This document shows, piece after piece, positions 35,002 through 43,906 of a stretch of DNA of 64,000 bases. Source of the DNA: Alistipes finegoldii DSM 17242. GTDB lineage: Bacteria > Bacteroidota > Bacteroidia > Bacteroidales > Rikenellaceae. A program made the position numbers and the translations under genes. Position 1 is the stretch's first letter; every line of letters starts with the position of its first letter. The DNA lies in contig NC_018011.1 in the NCBI RefSeq assembly GCF_000265365.1, positions 558,001 to 622,000 on the forward strand, in the 5' to 3' direction. Below the pieces are notes generated by a model, which saw nothing but the letters and a program-made list of their open reading frames with translations, had not been told where the DNA came from and did not search any database.

Positions 35002-36384
35002 ATGAGAATCCTCCTGACCATAGTGCTGCTGATGGCCGTCGCTGCGCCCGCATCGGGCCTCGACCGCAAACCCCGCAAGAAAGAGAAGAAAAAAGCCCGG
35101 ACCGAAGCCGTCGCCGAACCCGCACCGGCCCCCGCTCCTCCGGCCGCAAAGCCCGCACACACCGAGCGCAAAACCGAACCTGCCGCGCCGGCACCCGCAC
35201 CGCTCCCGGATAACGACATGACGCTGGGACTGACGGCCGCGCAGGCCGATTCGCTGGTCGCCGTATGGCGCGAAAGGCAGTGCTGCGACTCGTTCAGGGA
35301 GTTCTTCGACAACTATATTCTGGTGGACAGCACACAGACCGGCGCTGTTCCCGACTCGGTCTATACCCGGCGTCTGCGCGACCTCGCATCGCCCATCCAG
35401 CTCCCCTACAACAGCATCGTCCGGGGCTACATCAACCGTTACACCGACTCCCGCTACGGCACGATCAGCCGGATTCTGGGCATGTCGCAGTACTATTTCC
35501 CGCTGATCGAGGACGAGCTGCTCAAAGAGGGGCTTCCCATCGAGCTGCGGGCCCTGCCGATCATCGAATCGGCGCTCTCCGTCACGGCCGTATCGCCCAT
35601 GGGCGCCGTAGGACTGTGGCAGTTCATGCCCTCGACGGGCAAAAGCTACGGACTTGAGGTCAATTCGCTGGTCGACGAACGCCGCGACCCGGTCCGTTCG
35701 ACGCAGGCCGCCTGCCGTTACCTCAAAGACCTTTACGCCATCTACAAAGACTGGTCGCTGGCCATCGCCGCCTACAACTGCGGTCCGGGCAACGTCAATA
35801 AGGCGCTGGCCCGCGCAGGCGAGAAGAGCCGCACCTTCTGGGACATCTACGACTACCTGCCCCGCGAAACGCGCGGCTACGTCCCCGCCTTCATCGGTGC
35901 GTCGTATGCCTACGCCTACCACCGCCAGCACGGCATCGAACTCACCGAAGCCCCGATTCCGCTGGCCACCGACACCGTCCGCATCGACCGGATCATGCAC
36001 CTCCAGCAGATCGCCTCGACAATCGACGTGCCGATCGAAACCCTGCGCCAGCTCAACCCGCAGTACAAACTCGACATCATCCCGGCCACGACCAAACCCT
36101 ATACGCTGGTGCTTCCGCAGCGCAGCCTGACGCAGTACGTCGCCAACGAGCCTGCTATTCTGGCCAAAGACTCGCTGTACCTCAAGGAATACATCAACCC
36201 GGCGAACCTCGACAAAAAGCGTCAGGAACGTTCCGGAACAGTCTATACCGTCAAGAAGGGCGACACGCTGGGCGCCATCGCCCGCCGCTACCGGGTGACC
36301 ACGGCGCAGCTCATGCGCTGGAACAACATCAAGAGCGCCCACAAACTCCGCATCGGACAACGGCTCCGCATCGAAGGAAGGTAA
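35002..36384 (+). CDS. Membrane-bound lytic transglycosylase (MltD-like, SLT plus LysM)
   Basis: This 460-residue exported enzyme has a signal peptide, then an Ala/Pro/Lys-rich linker (about residues 20-70). The GH23 transglycosylase domain follows (about 150-330): catalytic Glu in PIIESALS, then MGAVGLWQFMPSTGKSYG and SLAIAAYNCGPGNVNKAL. A LysM domain closes the protein (YTVKKGDTLGAIARRYRVTTAQLMRWNN, about 413-458). It cleaves peptidoglycan glycan strands to 1,6-anhydromuropeptides, and LysM anchors it to the wall. mnmE starts two bases after its stop. Confidence 0.92.
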   Translation: MRILLTIVLLMAVAAPASGLDRKPRKKEKKKARTEAVAEPAPAPAPPAAKPAHTERKTEPAAPAPAPLPDNDMTLGLTAAQADSLVAVWRERQCCDSFREFFDNYILVDSTQTGAVPDSVYTRRLRDLASPIQLPYNSIVRGYINRYTDSRYGTISRILGMSQYYFPLIEDELLKEGLPIELRALPIIESALSVTAVSPMGAVGLWQFMPSTGKSYGLEVNSLVDERRDPVRSTQAACRYLKDLYAIYKDWSLAIAAYNCGPGNVNKALARAGEKSRTFWDIYDYLPRETRGYVPAFIGASYAYAYHRQHGIELTEAPIPLATDTVRIDRIMHLQQIASTIDVPIETLRQLNPQYKLDIIPATTKPYTLVLPQRSLTQYVANEPAILAKDSLYLKEYINPANLDKKRQERSGTVYTVKKGDTLGAIARRYRVTTAQLMRWNNIKSAHKLRIGQRLRIEGR

Positions 36385-36385
36385 G

Positions 36386-37816
36386 ATGATCTGCGACCAC
36401 GATACCATTGCAGCTCCGGCCACCGCCGCAGGAGGGGCGCTCGCCGTCATCCGCGTAAGCGGCGGCAACGCGCTGACGATCTGCGACCGCATTTTCCGGG
36501 GAAGCGCGCCGCTGGCCGATGCCGGGGGCTATACGGTTCATTACGGCCATATCATGGCCGACGGGCGAACGCTCGACGACGTGCTGGTCACGGTATTCCG
36601 GGCGCCCCGTTCCTATACGGGCGAAGACGCCGCCGAAATCTCGTGCCACGGTTCGCAGTACATCGTCACCGAAACGCTGCGCCTGCTGACCGCCGCCGGC
36701 GCACGCATGGCCCAACCGGGCGAATTCACCATCCGGGCCTATCTTGCGGGCAAACTCGACCTCTCGCAGGCCGAAGCCGTGGCCGACATCATCGCCTCGT
36801 CCTCGCGGGCGTCGCACGCGCTCGCCGCCAACCAGATGCGCGGGGGTTATTCCGCAGCGTTCGACACCCTGCGCGAAAAACTGCTGCACCTCACCTCGCT
36901 GCTGGAACTCGAACTCGACTTCTCGGAAGAGGAGGTCGAATTCGCCGACCGCACCCAGCTGCGTGACACCATGCGGCAGATCAAGGAGCGGATCGACGCC
37001 CTGCGTAGCTCGTTTTCGCTCGGCAACGCCATCAAGGAGGGAGTCGCCGTAGCCATCGTCGGAGCGCCAAACGTCGGAAAAAGCACCTTGCTCAACCGCC
37101 TGCTCAACGAAGAACGGGCCATGGTCTCGGACATCGCCGGCACGACGCGCGACATCATCGAAGAGCGCGCCAACATCGACGGGATCGTTTTCCGGTTCCT
37201 CGACACGGCCGGCATCCGCAGCACGAACGACACCCTCGAACAAATGGGAATCGCCCGCACCATGTCAAGCATCGAACGGGCGCAGATCATCATCCGCCTG
37301 ATCGACGCATCGCAGCCCGCCGTACCCGTATCCGGCGGAAGCCCTTCATCCGGACAAACGGGCCGGAAATCCGCCCCTGCGGTTCCGAGCGCCGATTCGG
37401 CCGCCGACACCCAAAGCCCGGACTTTCCGCTCCGTCCCGACCAAACGCTGCTGACGGTATACAACAAAATCGACAAAACACCCGGTCTCGCACTTCCCGA
37501 AGGCGCCGTCGGCATCTCGGCACGCAACGGCGACGGCATCGACGACCTGCGCCGGATCCTGCGCGACGCGGTCGATACGGAAGCGCTCTACCACGGCGGC
37601 ACGGTCATCTCCAACAGCCGCCATTACGAAGCCCTGACGTCGGCGTCCGAAGCCCTGAGCGCCGCCCTCGACGGTCTGCGCGACAACCTTCCGACCGACC
37701 TGCTGAGCGAAGAGATCCGTCAGGTCATCCGCCATCTGAGCGGCGTCACCGGGCAGGACATCGTCCCGGAAGAGGTCCTCAAAACCATATTCTCGAAGTT
37801 CTGCATCGGAAAATAG
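36386..37816 (+). CDS. mnmE: tRNA modification GTPase MnmE, integration target of the next element
   Basis: This 476-residue protein has the N-terminal folate-binding domain, a helical domain and an inserted G domain (GAPNVGKST near residue 228, DIAGTTRD, DTAG, NKID). It ends with the conserved F-C-I-G-K whose Cys is needed for catalysis. With MnmG it modifies the wobble uridine of certain tRNAs. Two oddities appear. About 35 low-complexity residues (Ser/Pro/Gly-rich) sit inside the G domain before NKID. The last codons GGA-AAA-TAG probably come from the integrated element, since a second copy of the gene end lies at 55920-55937. Confidence 0.95.
   Translation: MICDHDTIAAPATAAGGALAVIRVSGGNALTICDRIFRGSAPLADAGGYTVHYGHIMADGRTLDDVLVTVFRAPRSYTGEDAAEISCHGSQYIVTETLRLLTAAGARMAQPGEFTIRAYLAGKLDLSQAEAVADIIASSSRASHALAANQMRGGYSAAFDTLREKLLHLTSLLELELDFSEEEVEFADRTQLRDTMRQIKERIDALRSSFSLGNAIKEGVAVAIVGAPNVGKSTLLNRLLNEERAMVSDIAGTTRDIIEERANIDGIVFRFLDTAGIRSTNDTLEQMGIARTMSSIERAQIIIRLIDASQPAVPVSGGSPSSGQTGRKSAPAVPSADSAADTQSPDFPLRPDQTLLTVYNKIDKTPGLALPEGAVGISARNGDGIDDLRRILRDAVDTEALYHGGTVISNSRHYEALTSASEALSAALDGLRDNLPTDLLSEEIRQVIRHLSGVTGQDIVPEEVLKTIFSKFCIGK
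37802..37809 (+). other. attL: attL core within the mnmE 3' end
   Basis: TGCATCGG encodes the Cys-Ile-Gly of the MnmE C-terminus and is repeated in the same orientation at 55923-55930. Integrase, repressor and cargo genes lie between the copies. Confidence 0.65.
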
Positions 37817-37957
37817 GTCGTCATTTTTCCAATTAACCAAAACGCCATTTCGCCAGCACATCATCGGCATATAAACAGCAATAACAAAGCTATTTACAGT
37901 TTTATCTGCCAAACAAAATTTTCTCATCTCTTTGCTGTACGGATGCAAATAATTTGT

Positions 37958-37965
37958 TACTTTTG
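37958..37965 (+). promoter_or_regulatory. -7 element of the element's integrase gene
   Basis: TACTTTTG matches TAnnTTTG. Transcription would start near 37972, excluding the earliest open-frame start at 37965 and favouring the ATG at 37992 or 38034. Confidence 0.5.
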
Positions 37966-38033
37966 TGTTGCTATTCTGTTACTCGGCCAAAATGAGTAAC
38001 AGAAGTAACAAAAATCATTCAACGCAAAAGGAT

Positions 38034-39173
38034 ATGGCGGAGATCAAAGAACCGATCCGGATCAGGCGCAAGAAGCTGACGAACGGGAACGTCAGCCTCT
38101 ACCTCGACATCTACCTGAACGGAAAGCGGGAATACGAATTTCTGAAACTGTACCTCATTCCCGAAAAGACAAAAGCCGACAGGGAGGCGAACCGGCAAAC
38201 CCTCCAACTCGCCAACTCGATCAAGGCACGGCGCATCGTCGAGGTGCAGAACGGCGAGCATGGCTTCAAGTCGGCATACGCCTCCGACACCCTCTTCTTC
38301 GACTACTACCGTGCGATGTGCGCCCGGCGGCTCGGAGCGGAGAGTACCGGAAATTGGGGGAATTGGAAATCATGCCTGAAACACCTCCAAAAATACGAGC
38401 CGAACGAGCGGATCAGGTTCTCGCAGATCACGCAGGAATGGGTGCAGGGATTTCGGGACTATTTAGAGAAAGATGCGTGCGCGTGGAGCTGCGACGAGCG
38501 GGATCGCATCAAGGATCATCCGCTGTCTCGCAATTCACGGGTCAGCTACTTCAATAAACTGCGGGCCTGCCTGAATCAAGCATACGAGGATCGCATCATA
38601 CCTATCAACCCCATGAGGGGCGTCGAGGGTTTCAAGGCCGAAGAGGGAACACGCATGTACCTGACCATCGAAGAGGTGCAGCGGCTCGCTCAAACAGAAT
38701 GCGAATATCCGGCCATCAAGCGGGCGTTCCTGTTCTCCTGCCTGACGGGACTGCGCCGCTCCGACGTGATCCGTCTGACATGGGGCGATGTGCATCAGCA
38801 GGGAGAGTTCACTCGGATTATCTTCAAACAGAAGAAGACCAGCGGACAGGAATATCTCGACATCCCGCCGCAGGCCGCCGAACTCATGGGCGAGCGCGGC
38901 AAGGACGCCGAGCATATCTTCCCCAACATCCACTCTCCGAGTTGCACCAACGAAACGATCAAAAGGTGGGTATTGCGGGCCGGAATCCATAAGGATATAA
39001 CCTTCCATTGCGGCCGCCACACGTTCGCGGTGATGATGCTCGACCTCGGAACCGATATTTATACGGTCAGCAAGCTACTCGGACATCGGGAGCTATCGAC
39101 CACGCAGATTTACGCAAAGGTGCTCGACAAGAACAAGCAGGCAGCGGTCGCCAAGATACCCGACATATTCTAA
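38034..39173 (+). CDS. int: Tyrosine recombinase/integrase of the DGR element
   Basis: This site-specific recombinase has about 379 residues from the ATG at 38034; an ATG at 37992 is possible. It has an N-terminal arm-binding domain (Arm-DNA-bind type, RIRRKKLTNGNVSLYLDIYLNGKREYEFL), a SAM-like core-binding domain, and a catalytic domain with Arg in SCLTGLRRSDV, Lys near KQKKTS, H-x-x-R in FHCGRHTF, and GHRELSTTQIYAKV with the Tyr nucleophile. It should insert the element into the last codons of mnmE. TTCAACGCAA precedes the start by six bases, as before other genes of the element. A terminator follows. Confidence 0.9.
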   Translation: MAEIKEPIRIRRKKLTNGNVSLYLDIYLNGKREYEFLKLYLIPEKTKADREANRQTLQLANSIKARRIVEVQNGEHGFKSAYASDTLFFDYYRAMCARRLGAESTGNWGNWKSCLKHLQKYEPNERIRFSQITQEWVQGFRDYLEKDACAWSCDERDRIKDHPLSRNSRVSYFNKLRACLNQAYEDRIIPINPMRGVEGFKAEEGTRMYLTIEEVQRLAQTECEYPAIKRAFLFSCLTGLRRSDVIRLTWGDVHQQGEFTRIIFKQKKTSGQEYLDIPPQAAELMGERGKDAEHIFPNIHSPSCTNETIKRWVLRAGIHKDITFHCGRHTFAVMMLDLGTDIYTVSKLLGHRELSTTQIYAKVLDKNKQAAVAKIPDIF

Positions 39174-39178
39174 CGAAG

Positions 39179-39202
39179 AAAGGCATCGGTTTCGATGCCT
39201 TT
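39179..39202 (+). terminator. Terminator between integrase and leftward operon
   Basis: A 10-base-pair stem (39179-39188 with 39193-39202), 4-base loop and a T-rich tail follow the integrase stop by six bases. It separates the integrase from the convergent repressor-region operon. Confidence 0.75.
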
Positions 39203-39204
39203 TT

Positions 39205-39474
39205 CTATTGCTGGAACATCATGCCCCGTCCGGTCAGGAGCCATGTCGCGGATATGCCGCAATCCCGAACCAGCGGAACGAGCCATCCGACCTCGAAATA
39301 GCCACGATTGCGGTCTTTACGCTGCGTATAGAAATGAGGCGGAGCTATCGAATTATCCCGGCAATATTCGGCGATACTCTTTATCAGCCGATTCTGTACG
39401 GCAATGTCGAACGCCGTGAAAAACCGCTCCATAATAGCCAACGTATTGTCGCTGTAAACCCGTCTGCGGCTCAT
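39205..39474 (-). CDS. Small phage repressor-like protein
   Basis: This 89-residue protein ends with GISATWLLTGRGMMF, the W-x-L-T-G-x-G-x-M signature that follows the helix-turn-helix in CI-like and other phage regulators of Bacteroidota. The rest is basic and helical. Its start overlaps the DinD stop (ATGA), so it is coupled to DinD in a three-gene leftward operon. A regulator of lysogeny or of the early operon is the likely role. Confidence 0.6.
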   Translation of the reverse strand: MSRRRVYSDNTLAIMERFFTAFDIAVQNRLIKSIAEYCRDNSIAPPHFYTQRKDRNRGYFEVGWLVPLVRDCGISATWLLTGRGMMFQQ

Positions 39475-40301
39475 TTCTTCTTCCCCTTGATTAGCGTCTT
39501 TTCCTCCGATTTAAGCCGTCGTTCGACTTTCTTCACATCTTCGCCCGCAGGGAGCTGTTCGGGGACGATACCCCGGCTCAAAAGCATATTGCGGACGGCG
39601 ACGTTGTTATCGACATGCTCCTTTTCTATCGCCATCTGTCCGTGCAAATTCTTCTGCTCGGCATTTACAGAGGTCATTTCGGCGGCAAAATCTTTCGCTT
39701 TGATACCGATCGTCGGCAGAAAGTCGGCCAGCGGACGGGAATCGGGTGCACCGAGTTTGCGCTTTACCAATGCTGTATCAAGATGGAACAAAGCCCTATC
39801 CCCTTTCGACCGGATAATCGCAAAACCCCGGCTATCGACGCCGCGCTCATACAGGACGCCTGACAGTCGTTTTTCGGTTTCTGCCAGCTTCGCGCGAGCC
39901 TGCACCCGTTCGTAATCGAGGATTCTCTGCTGCACCAACTCCGCTCTACGGGTCTGCACAGCGAAATAGTTTTGTGCAAATGCGATCTGCGGCTTGCGGG
40001 GATCGCCGTTCTGCGCAATCAGGTAGCAGGCATAGCGGGTCAGCATATAATCATCAATCTCGCGCTGCGCACCTTTGGCAAGTTCGATCATTTTCCCGAC
40101 GCGGGGAAAATGATCCTCGACATGCTCTCCTGCGTTTACACACGCATCCCGCGCCTTTTCGATTACATTGTAGAATTTTTCCCACTTCGAATAGCCGAGA
40201 AGCCCGCAAAGTTCTCGCGCACTCCAACATTCGATCCCCTCATACTCATTGGCGATAGATTCGAACTGCTCGAACAACTCCTTTATCTCTTCTGTTTTCA
40301 T
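39471..40301 (-). CDS. dinD: DinD-family DNA-damage-inducible protein
   Basis: This 276-residue protein matches DinD along its length. It starts with a BRO-N/KilA-like segment (ECWSARELCGLLGYSKWEKFYNVIEKARDAC), followed by DDYMLTRYACYLIAQNGDPRKPQIAFAQNYFAVQTR, and ends with a basic helix. E. coli DinD is LexA-controlled and inhibits RecA activity. In phage-like elements such proteins often act as antirepressors or link induction to DNA damage. It lies between the HTH repressor gene (10 bases) and the 89-residue regulator (overlap). Confidence 0.85.
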   Translation of the reverse strand: MKTEEIKELFEQFESIANEYEGIECWSARELCGLLGYSKWEKFYNVIEKARDACVNAGEHVEDHFPRVGKMIELAKGAQREIDDYMLTRYACYLIAQNGDPRKPQIAFAQNYFAVQTRRAELVQQRILDYERVQARAKLAETEKRLSGVLYERGVDSRGFAIIRSKGDRALFHLDTALVKRKLGAPDSRPLADFLPTIGIKAKDFAAEMTSVNAEQKNLHGQMAIEKEHVDNNVAVRNMLLSRGIVPEQLPAGEDVKKVERRLKSEEKTLIKGKKK

Positions 40302-40312
40302 ATATCCGACCT

Positions 40313-40654
40313 CTATTTATTATTCTTTTCTATAATCCCGATGAGCCGATCCATCTGCTCGTCCTTTTTTTCGAGCAGGGCGATGAATTTCTCCGACAGC
40401 GCATTGATCTGATTCGAATCACCCGATACCGCGATACCGTGATCCGTCGCTACCGTATTCCCGCTACCCTCATAGAAATAACAAACACTTTTGTTGGTAA
40501 CACGGGCAATATCCTCGATCAACCCACTTTTGACATCCTCGGATTTCAGGGCACTATGCAGACGTTGATCCCCATTATGTCCGAGCATCCGCGCAACATC
40601 CGCAATTGTGATGCCCTCCGAGCGAAGTATGTCCTTTATCTTCTGTCCTGTCAT
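40313..40654 (-). CDS. HTH repressor, probable lysogeny regulator
   Basis: This 113-residue protein has an N-terminal helix-turn-helix (KIKDILRSEGITIADVARMLGHNGDQRLHSAL, about residues 5-36), a linker and a C-terminal amphipathic helix (LSEKFIALLEKKDEQMDRLIGIIEK) likely to dimerise. It is divergently transcribed from the early operon starting at 40873, across a 218-base AT-rich region with a promoter and a possible operator. That position is typical of a phage cI-like gene. Confidence 0.75.
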   Translation of the reverse strand: MTGQKIKDILRSEGITIADVARMLGHNGDQRLHSALKSEDVKSGLIEDIARVTNKSVCYFYEGSGNTVATDHGIAVSGDSNQINALSEKFIALLEKKDEQMDRLIGIIEKNNK

Positions 40655-40744
40655 ATATGTTTGTATATCACAATGTTATTCTTATTCAAACGCAAATCCC
40701 AATCTATGCCAAATATTTTTCTTTGCAGAAAACAAAGAAATATG

Positions 40745-40775
40745 TTGGTTATCCAAACAAAAGTATTTATCTTTG
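40745..40775 (+). promoter_or_regulatory. Early rightward promoter of the element
   Basis: TTG at 40745-40747 and TATCTTTG at 40768-40775 are 20 bases apart, matching the Bacteroidota -33/-7 consensus. A minus-strand TACTTTTG (40765-40758) overlaps it and could serve the repressor gene. The start would be near 40782. Confidence 0.6.
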
Positions 40776-40837
40776 CCCTTGCAATACGGGAAGATATTGA
40801 CGCATCAATAAAATCCGTCGGGTGCAAATATATAAAA

Positions 40838-40862
40838 ATAGTACCTAACAAGTGAATAATTA
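40838..40862. promoter_or_regulatory. Possible operator before the early operon
   Basis: ATAGTACCTA (40838-40847) followed by GTGAATAA lies just before the early operon start. The same ten bases occur at 52094-52103 next to a TTATTCAC (the reverse complement), upstream of the 52146 gene. A shared repressor site is possible. Confidence 0.35.
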
Positions 40863-40872
40863 TCGACGAAAT

Positions 40873-41118
40873 ATGAGCAGAACAGAGAAAAAATCATTTT
40901 TCGACCTCTATGCGGAGCAGAAAAAGAAGCCGACGCCCGCGCAGAATTTCATCGCCGAGATCGCTGCGCTCACGCATCGTTCCGAGAATACGGTCAAGAT
41001 GTGGCTCTGCGGTCGGCAAGTCCCCGACGAGCTGACGCAGAGTATCATAGCCCGTCGCTACAACCTGAATATAAACGGCCTCTTCCCAAAATCGGAGGTG
41101 CAATCCAATGAAATATGA
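40873..41118 (+). CDS. Cro-like small HTH protein
   Basis: From the ATG at 40873 this is an 81-residue protein with a helix-turn-helix-like segment (QNFIAEIAALTHRSENTVKMWLCGRQVPDEL), followed by IARRYNLNINGLFP. It is the first gene of the rightward early operon, opposite the repressor, as Cro is. A GTG seven codons upstream is less likely. The next gene starts inside its stop codon (ATGA). Confidence 0.6.
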   Translation: MSRTEKKSFFDLYAEQKKKPTPAQNFIAEIAALTHRSENTVKMWLCGRQVPDELTQSIIARRYNLNINGLFPKSEVQSNEI

Positions 41119-41363
41119 AAGCTCTGCTGAATTGGCGATACTACGTTCTGATGGTCGTCGGTATGATCGCCGTTATCGGGACATTCTCCGTCCCCATAGA
41201 CGACCAACCGCTCGGAGCATGGCTGCTCGCCCTGATAATCCCGAAGATCATCGGATTCGGGGCTTGGTATCTCATCTTTCGGATGTGCGACTATTGGGAC
41301 GCTCGCGGGCTGATTCCCGAAATGTCGAAAACGATGCAGGAGGAGGACGACACATGGGAGTAG
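41115..41363 (+). CDS. Small two-helix membrane protein
   Basis: This 82-residue protein has two hydrophobic segments (VLMVVGMIAVIGTFSV and LGAWLLALIIPKIIGFGAWYLIF). It overlaps both neighbours (ATGA at 41115, ten bases at 41354), so it is translationally coupled in the early operon. No family is recognised. Small membrane proteins here sometimes act in superinfection exclusion, but that is speculation. Confidence 0.55.
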   Translation: MKALLNWRYYVLMVVGMIAVIGTFSVPIDDQPLGAWLLALIIPKIIGFGAWYLIFRMCDYWDARGLIPEMSKTMQEEDDTWE

Positions 41364-41626
41364 AGGAAAGATTGGAACGTATCGAGCGGCTTCTACTTCT
41401 CGGTTCGAAAGAGGTGCTCAATACCTCGGAGATCGCCCTGTTGCTCGGCATATCCGAAAGCCGCGTGCGGCATTTGACGAGTGCAAAGAAGATTCCGCAC
41501 TACAAGCAGGGCAACAAAATCTATTTCAGGAAAAAGGAGATCGAAGCATGGCAGCTTCAATCCCGCGTCCCGACCGACGATGAAATCCGCAGCAGGGGCA
41601 CGACCTACGCCGTAACGCATAAATAG
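41354..41626 (+). CDS. Excisionase-like HTH_17 protein
   Basis: This 90-residue protein contains the MerR/Xis-type winged-helix pattern LNTSEIALLLGISESRVRHLTSAKKIPHYKQGNKIYFRKKEIEAW. Such proteins bind DNA and often serve as recombination directionality factors, so it is a candidate excisionase for the integrase. Its start overlaps the preceding membrane protein gene. Confidence 0.7.
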   Translation: MGVEERLERIERLLLLGSKEVLNTSEIALLLGISESRVRHLTSAKKIPHYKQGNKIYFRKKEIEAWQLQSRVPTDDEIRSRGTTYAVTHK

Positions 41627-41633
41627 CAGAGAT

Positions 41634-41873
41634 ATGAACGACAACCCTAATATTCAGGAATCCGAAAGCCAATGCAAGCGCATACTCGCCTACTTGCTGA
41701 ACGGCAGCCGGATCACGAGCCTCGAAGCATTGCGGCTCTTCGGGTGCATGAGGCTCGCATCGCGCATCAGCGACCTGCGGAAAAGCCATCCCGAAATCAA
41801 ATTCAAAGCGACGAGGGTTGAGACGACGACGGGGAAAAGGGTCGCTCAATATTACATCGAGAGTATTCAGTAA
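41634..41873 (+). CDS. Small HTH protein
   Basis: This 79-residue protein has a winged-helix-like pattern common in Bacteroidota phage early regions: CKRILAYLLNGSRITSLEALRLFGCMRLASRISDLRK, then a basic strand pair. DNA binding in replication or control is likely. It lies seven bases after the excisionase-like gene and 18 before the Rad50-like gene. Confidence 0.65.
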   Translation: MNDNPNIQESESQCKRILAYLLNGSRITSLEALRLFGCMRLASRISDLRKSHPEIKFKATRVETTTGKRVAQYYIESIQ

Positions 41874-41891
41874 ACATTCAATTCAACGCAA

Positions 41892-43877
41892 ATGAAAACG
41901 GTAATCATTAAAGAAATCAGGCTCCTCAATTTCAAGGGACTGCGTAATCTGACGGTCGAGTTCGACCCCGCGCTCACGGAGATTTACGGGCGCAACGGCA
42001 TCGGCAAAACTTCGATCTTCGACGGGTTCACATGGCTCCTGTTCGGCAAGAACAGCGAGGACAGAAAACAGTTCGGCATCAAGACCTACGACGAGGCCGG
42101 AAACATCATCCCGAAACTCCCGCACGAGGTATCGGCCGTCCTGCTGGTCGATGGCGAGGTCGTAACCCTCTGCCGTCGGTTCAATGAAAAATGGACGAAG
42201 AAACGCGGCTCGGCGGTCGAGGAGTTCGTCGGACATGAAGAGGAACGCCTCTACAACAACGTACCCTGCTCGGTCAAGGAGTGGAACGAGAAGATCGCCG
42301 CCATCTGTCCCGAACAGGTATTCAAGTTCATCACCAATCCCCTCTACTTCACATCGCAGTCGGTAGATACGCAGCGGTCGATGCTCTTCCGTATGGCCGG
42401 AGGTATCACCGACGAGGAGATAGCCGCCGGAAATGCCGATTTTGCGGCCCTCCTTGCCTCGCTCACGGGTAAGACGATGGAGGAATACAAGAAAGAGATC
42501 GCCGCGAAAAAACGCCGTCTGAAAACCGAAATCGAGGCCATCCCCGAACGTATCGACGAACGCCGCCGCGATGTGCCGGAGGCGGAGGATTGGGCGGCCC
42601 TCGAAGAAGAACTCCGCCAAAAACAAGAGGCACTCGCAAAGGTCGAGGAACAGATTAACGACGCATCGAAAGCCTATGCCGCCGCGAATGAGGAACGGCT
42701 TGCAACGGTGCGCAAAATCAGCGACCTGAAAAACGAACGGCTGGCCCTCGAACTCAAAATCAAGGACGAAGTACAGGCCCTCTACCGTTCCGACAAGGCC
42801 AAGCAGCGGGCCGCTGCCGAGGATTTGGAGCGGGCGAAGCGCGACAAAGCCGCCGCCGAGCGCGACCTCGCCAATGCCCGCCGAGAGGTAGAGGTATGCA
42901 CCGATCGCCGCGCCGAGCTTATCAAGCAATGGCAATCAATCAATGCCCGCAAGCTCGTATTCGATGAGAACGAGTTTATTTGCCCGACCTGCAAGCGCCG
43001 TTTCGAGATCGAGGAGATCGAGAGCCGCCAGCAGGAGATTACCGAGAACTTCAATCGCCGGAATGCCGCCGACCTCGAAGAGAACAATCGTCGCGGCAAG
43101 GAGAACAAACTCCGCATGGAGGAGGTGAATCAATATATCAGCGAAATCGAGGAAAAGATCGCCGAGCAGGTATCTATCATCTCCGAAATCGAAATGAGCG
43201 GCATCCTCACGGCAAAACTCATCGAACCCGACGCCACCCCGACCATCGCGGCCAACACCGAGTATATAGCACTCGGAGAACAGATCGCAGAACTCGAAAA
43301 GGAAGTTTCGCAGCCCATAGCCGCCACAGAGGATGATTTTTTACGCGAGGGACGCGATTCTCTTACCGTCGGAATCGACGCGCTCAAATCGCGGCTGATG
43401 AAGCGCGAACAGATCGAGAAGAATAACCAGCGCATCGCCGAACTCGAAAAGTCTCTCCGGATGCAGTCGGAAGAACTCGCGCAGTTGGAGGGTATCGAGT
43501 TCACGATGGCAGCTTTCTCGAAAGCCCGCACGGAGGCCATCGAAAGCAAGATCAACGGGCTGTTCGACTTCGTGAAGTTCCGCCTCTTCGAGACACAGAT
43601 CAACGGAGGTGAAGTGGAAACGTGCGAAGCAATGGTGAACGGCGTGCCGTTCTCCGATGCCAATACCGCAGGGCAATTCAACGCGGGTATCGACATCATC
43701 AACGCGATATGCCGTTTCGAGGGCATTTCCGCCCCGATTTTCGCCGATGGTTCGGAAAGCGTCAATACCCTGCATCCGACACAATCGCAGGTTATCCGCC
43801 TGTTCGTATCGCTCGACGACAAGCTCGTCATCAAGCACAACGGAAATCCGGCTCAACCGAAGAGCCTTTTCGACTAA
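41892..43877 (+). CDS. Rad50/SbcC-like ATPase with zinc hook
   Basis: This 661-residue SMC-like ATPase has Walker A GRNGIGKTS (residues 33-41) and a long coiled coil rich in Glu, Arg and Ala (about 190-350). A zinc-hook pair C-P-T-C at residues 364-367 is followed by a returning coil, and a C-terminal ATPase lobe carries the Walker B-like PIFADGSE. Rad50-type proteins tether DNA ends and open them for a nuclease. No SbcD/Mre11 gene is nearby; instead RecT and a metallo-beta-lactamase-fold protein follow, so they may form a DNA-end-processing and annealing set. TTCAACGCAA abuts the ATG directly. Confidence 0.85.
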   Translation: MKTVIIKEIRLLNFKGLRNLTVEFDPALTEIYGRNGIGKTSIFDGFTWLLFGKNSEDRKQFGIKTYDEAGNIIPKLPHEVSAVLLVDGEVVTLCRRFNEKWTKKRGSAVEEFVGHEEERLYNNVPCSVKEWNEKIAAICPEQVFKFITNPLYFTSQSVDTQRSMLFRMAGGITDEEIAAGNADFAALLASLTGKTMEEYKKEIAAKKRRLKTEIEAIPERIDERRRDVPEAEDWAALEEELRQKQEALAKVEEQINDASKAYAAANEERLATVRKISDLKNERLALELKIKDEVQALYRSDKAKQRAAAEDLERAKRDKAAAERDLANARREVEVCTDRRAELIKQWQSINARKLVFDENEFICPTCKRRFEIEEIESRQQEITENFNRRNAADLEENNRRGKENKLRMEEVNQYISEIEEKIAEQVSIISEIEMSGILTAKLIEPDATPTIAANTEYIALGEQIAELEKEVSQPIAATEDDFLREGRDSLTVGIDALKSRLMKREQIEKNNQRIAELEKSLRMQSEELAQLEGIEFTMAAFSKARTEAIESKINGLFDFVKFRLFETQINGGEVETCEAMVNGVPFSDANTAGQFNAGIDIINAICRFEGISAPIFADGSESVNTLHPTQSQVIRLFVSLDDKLVIKHNGNPAQPKSLFD

Positions 43878-43906
43878 TAATCATTCACTTAAAATTCAAC
43901 GCAATT

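Noticed and set aside
32977..36492. Very long leftward open frame (over 1100 codons) opposite parB to mnmE
   Set aside because: It is a GC-rich antisense shadow. The plus strand holds parB, DUF5683, a lytic transglycosylase and mnmE with clear motifs, while the antisense protein has none. Similar long antisense frames at 3162-5429, 5378-7288 and 11761-14394 were dropped for the same reason.
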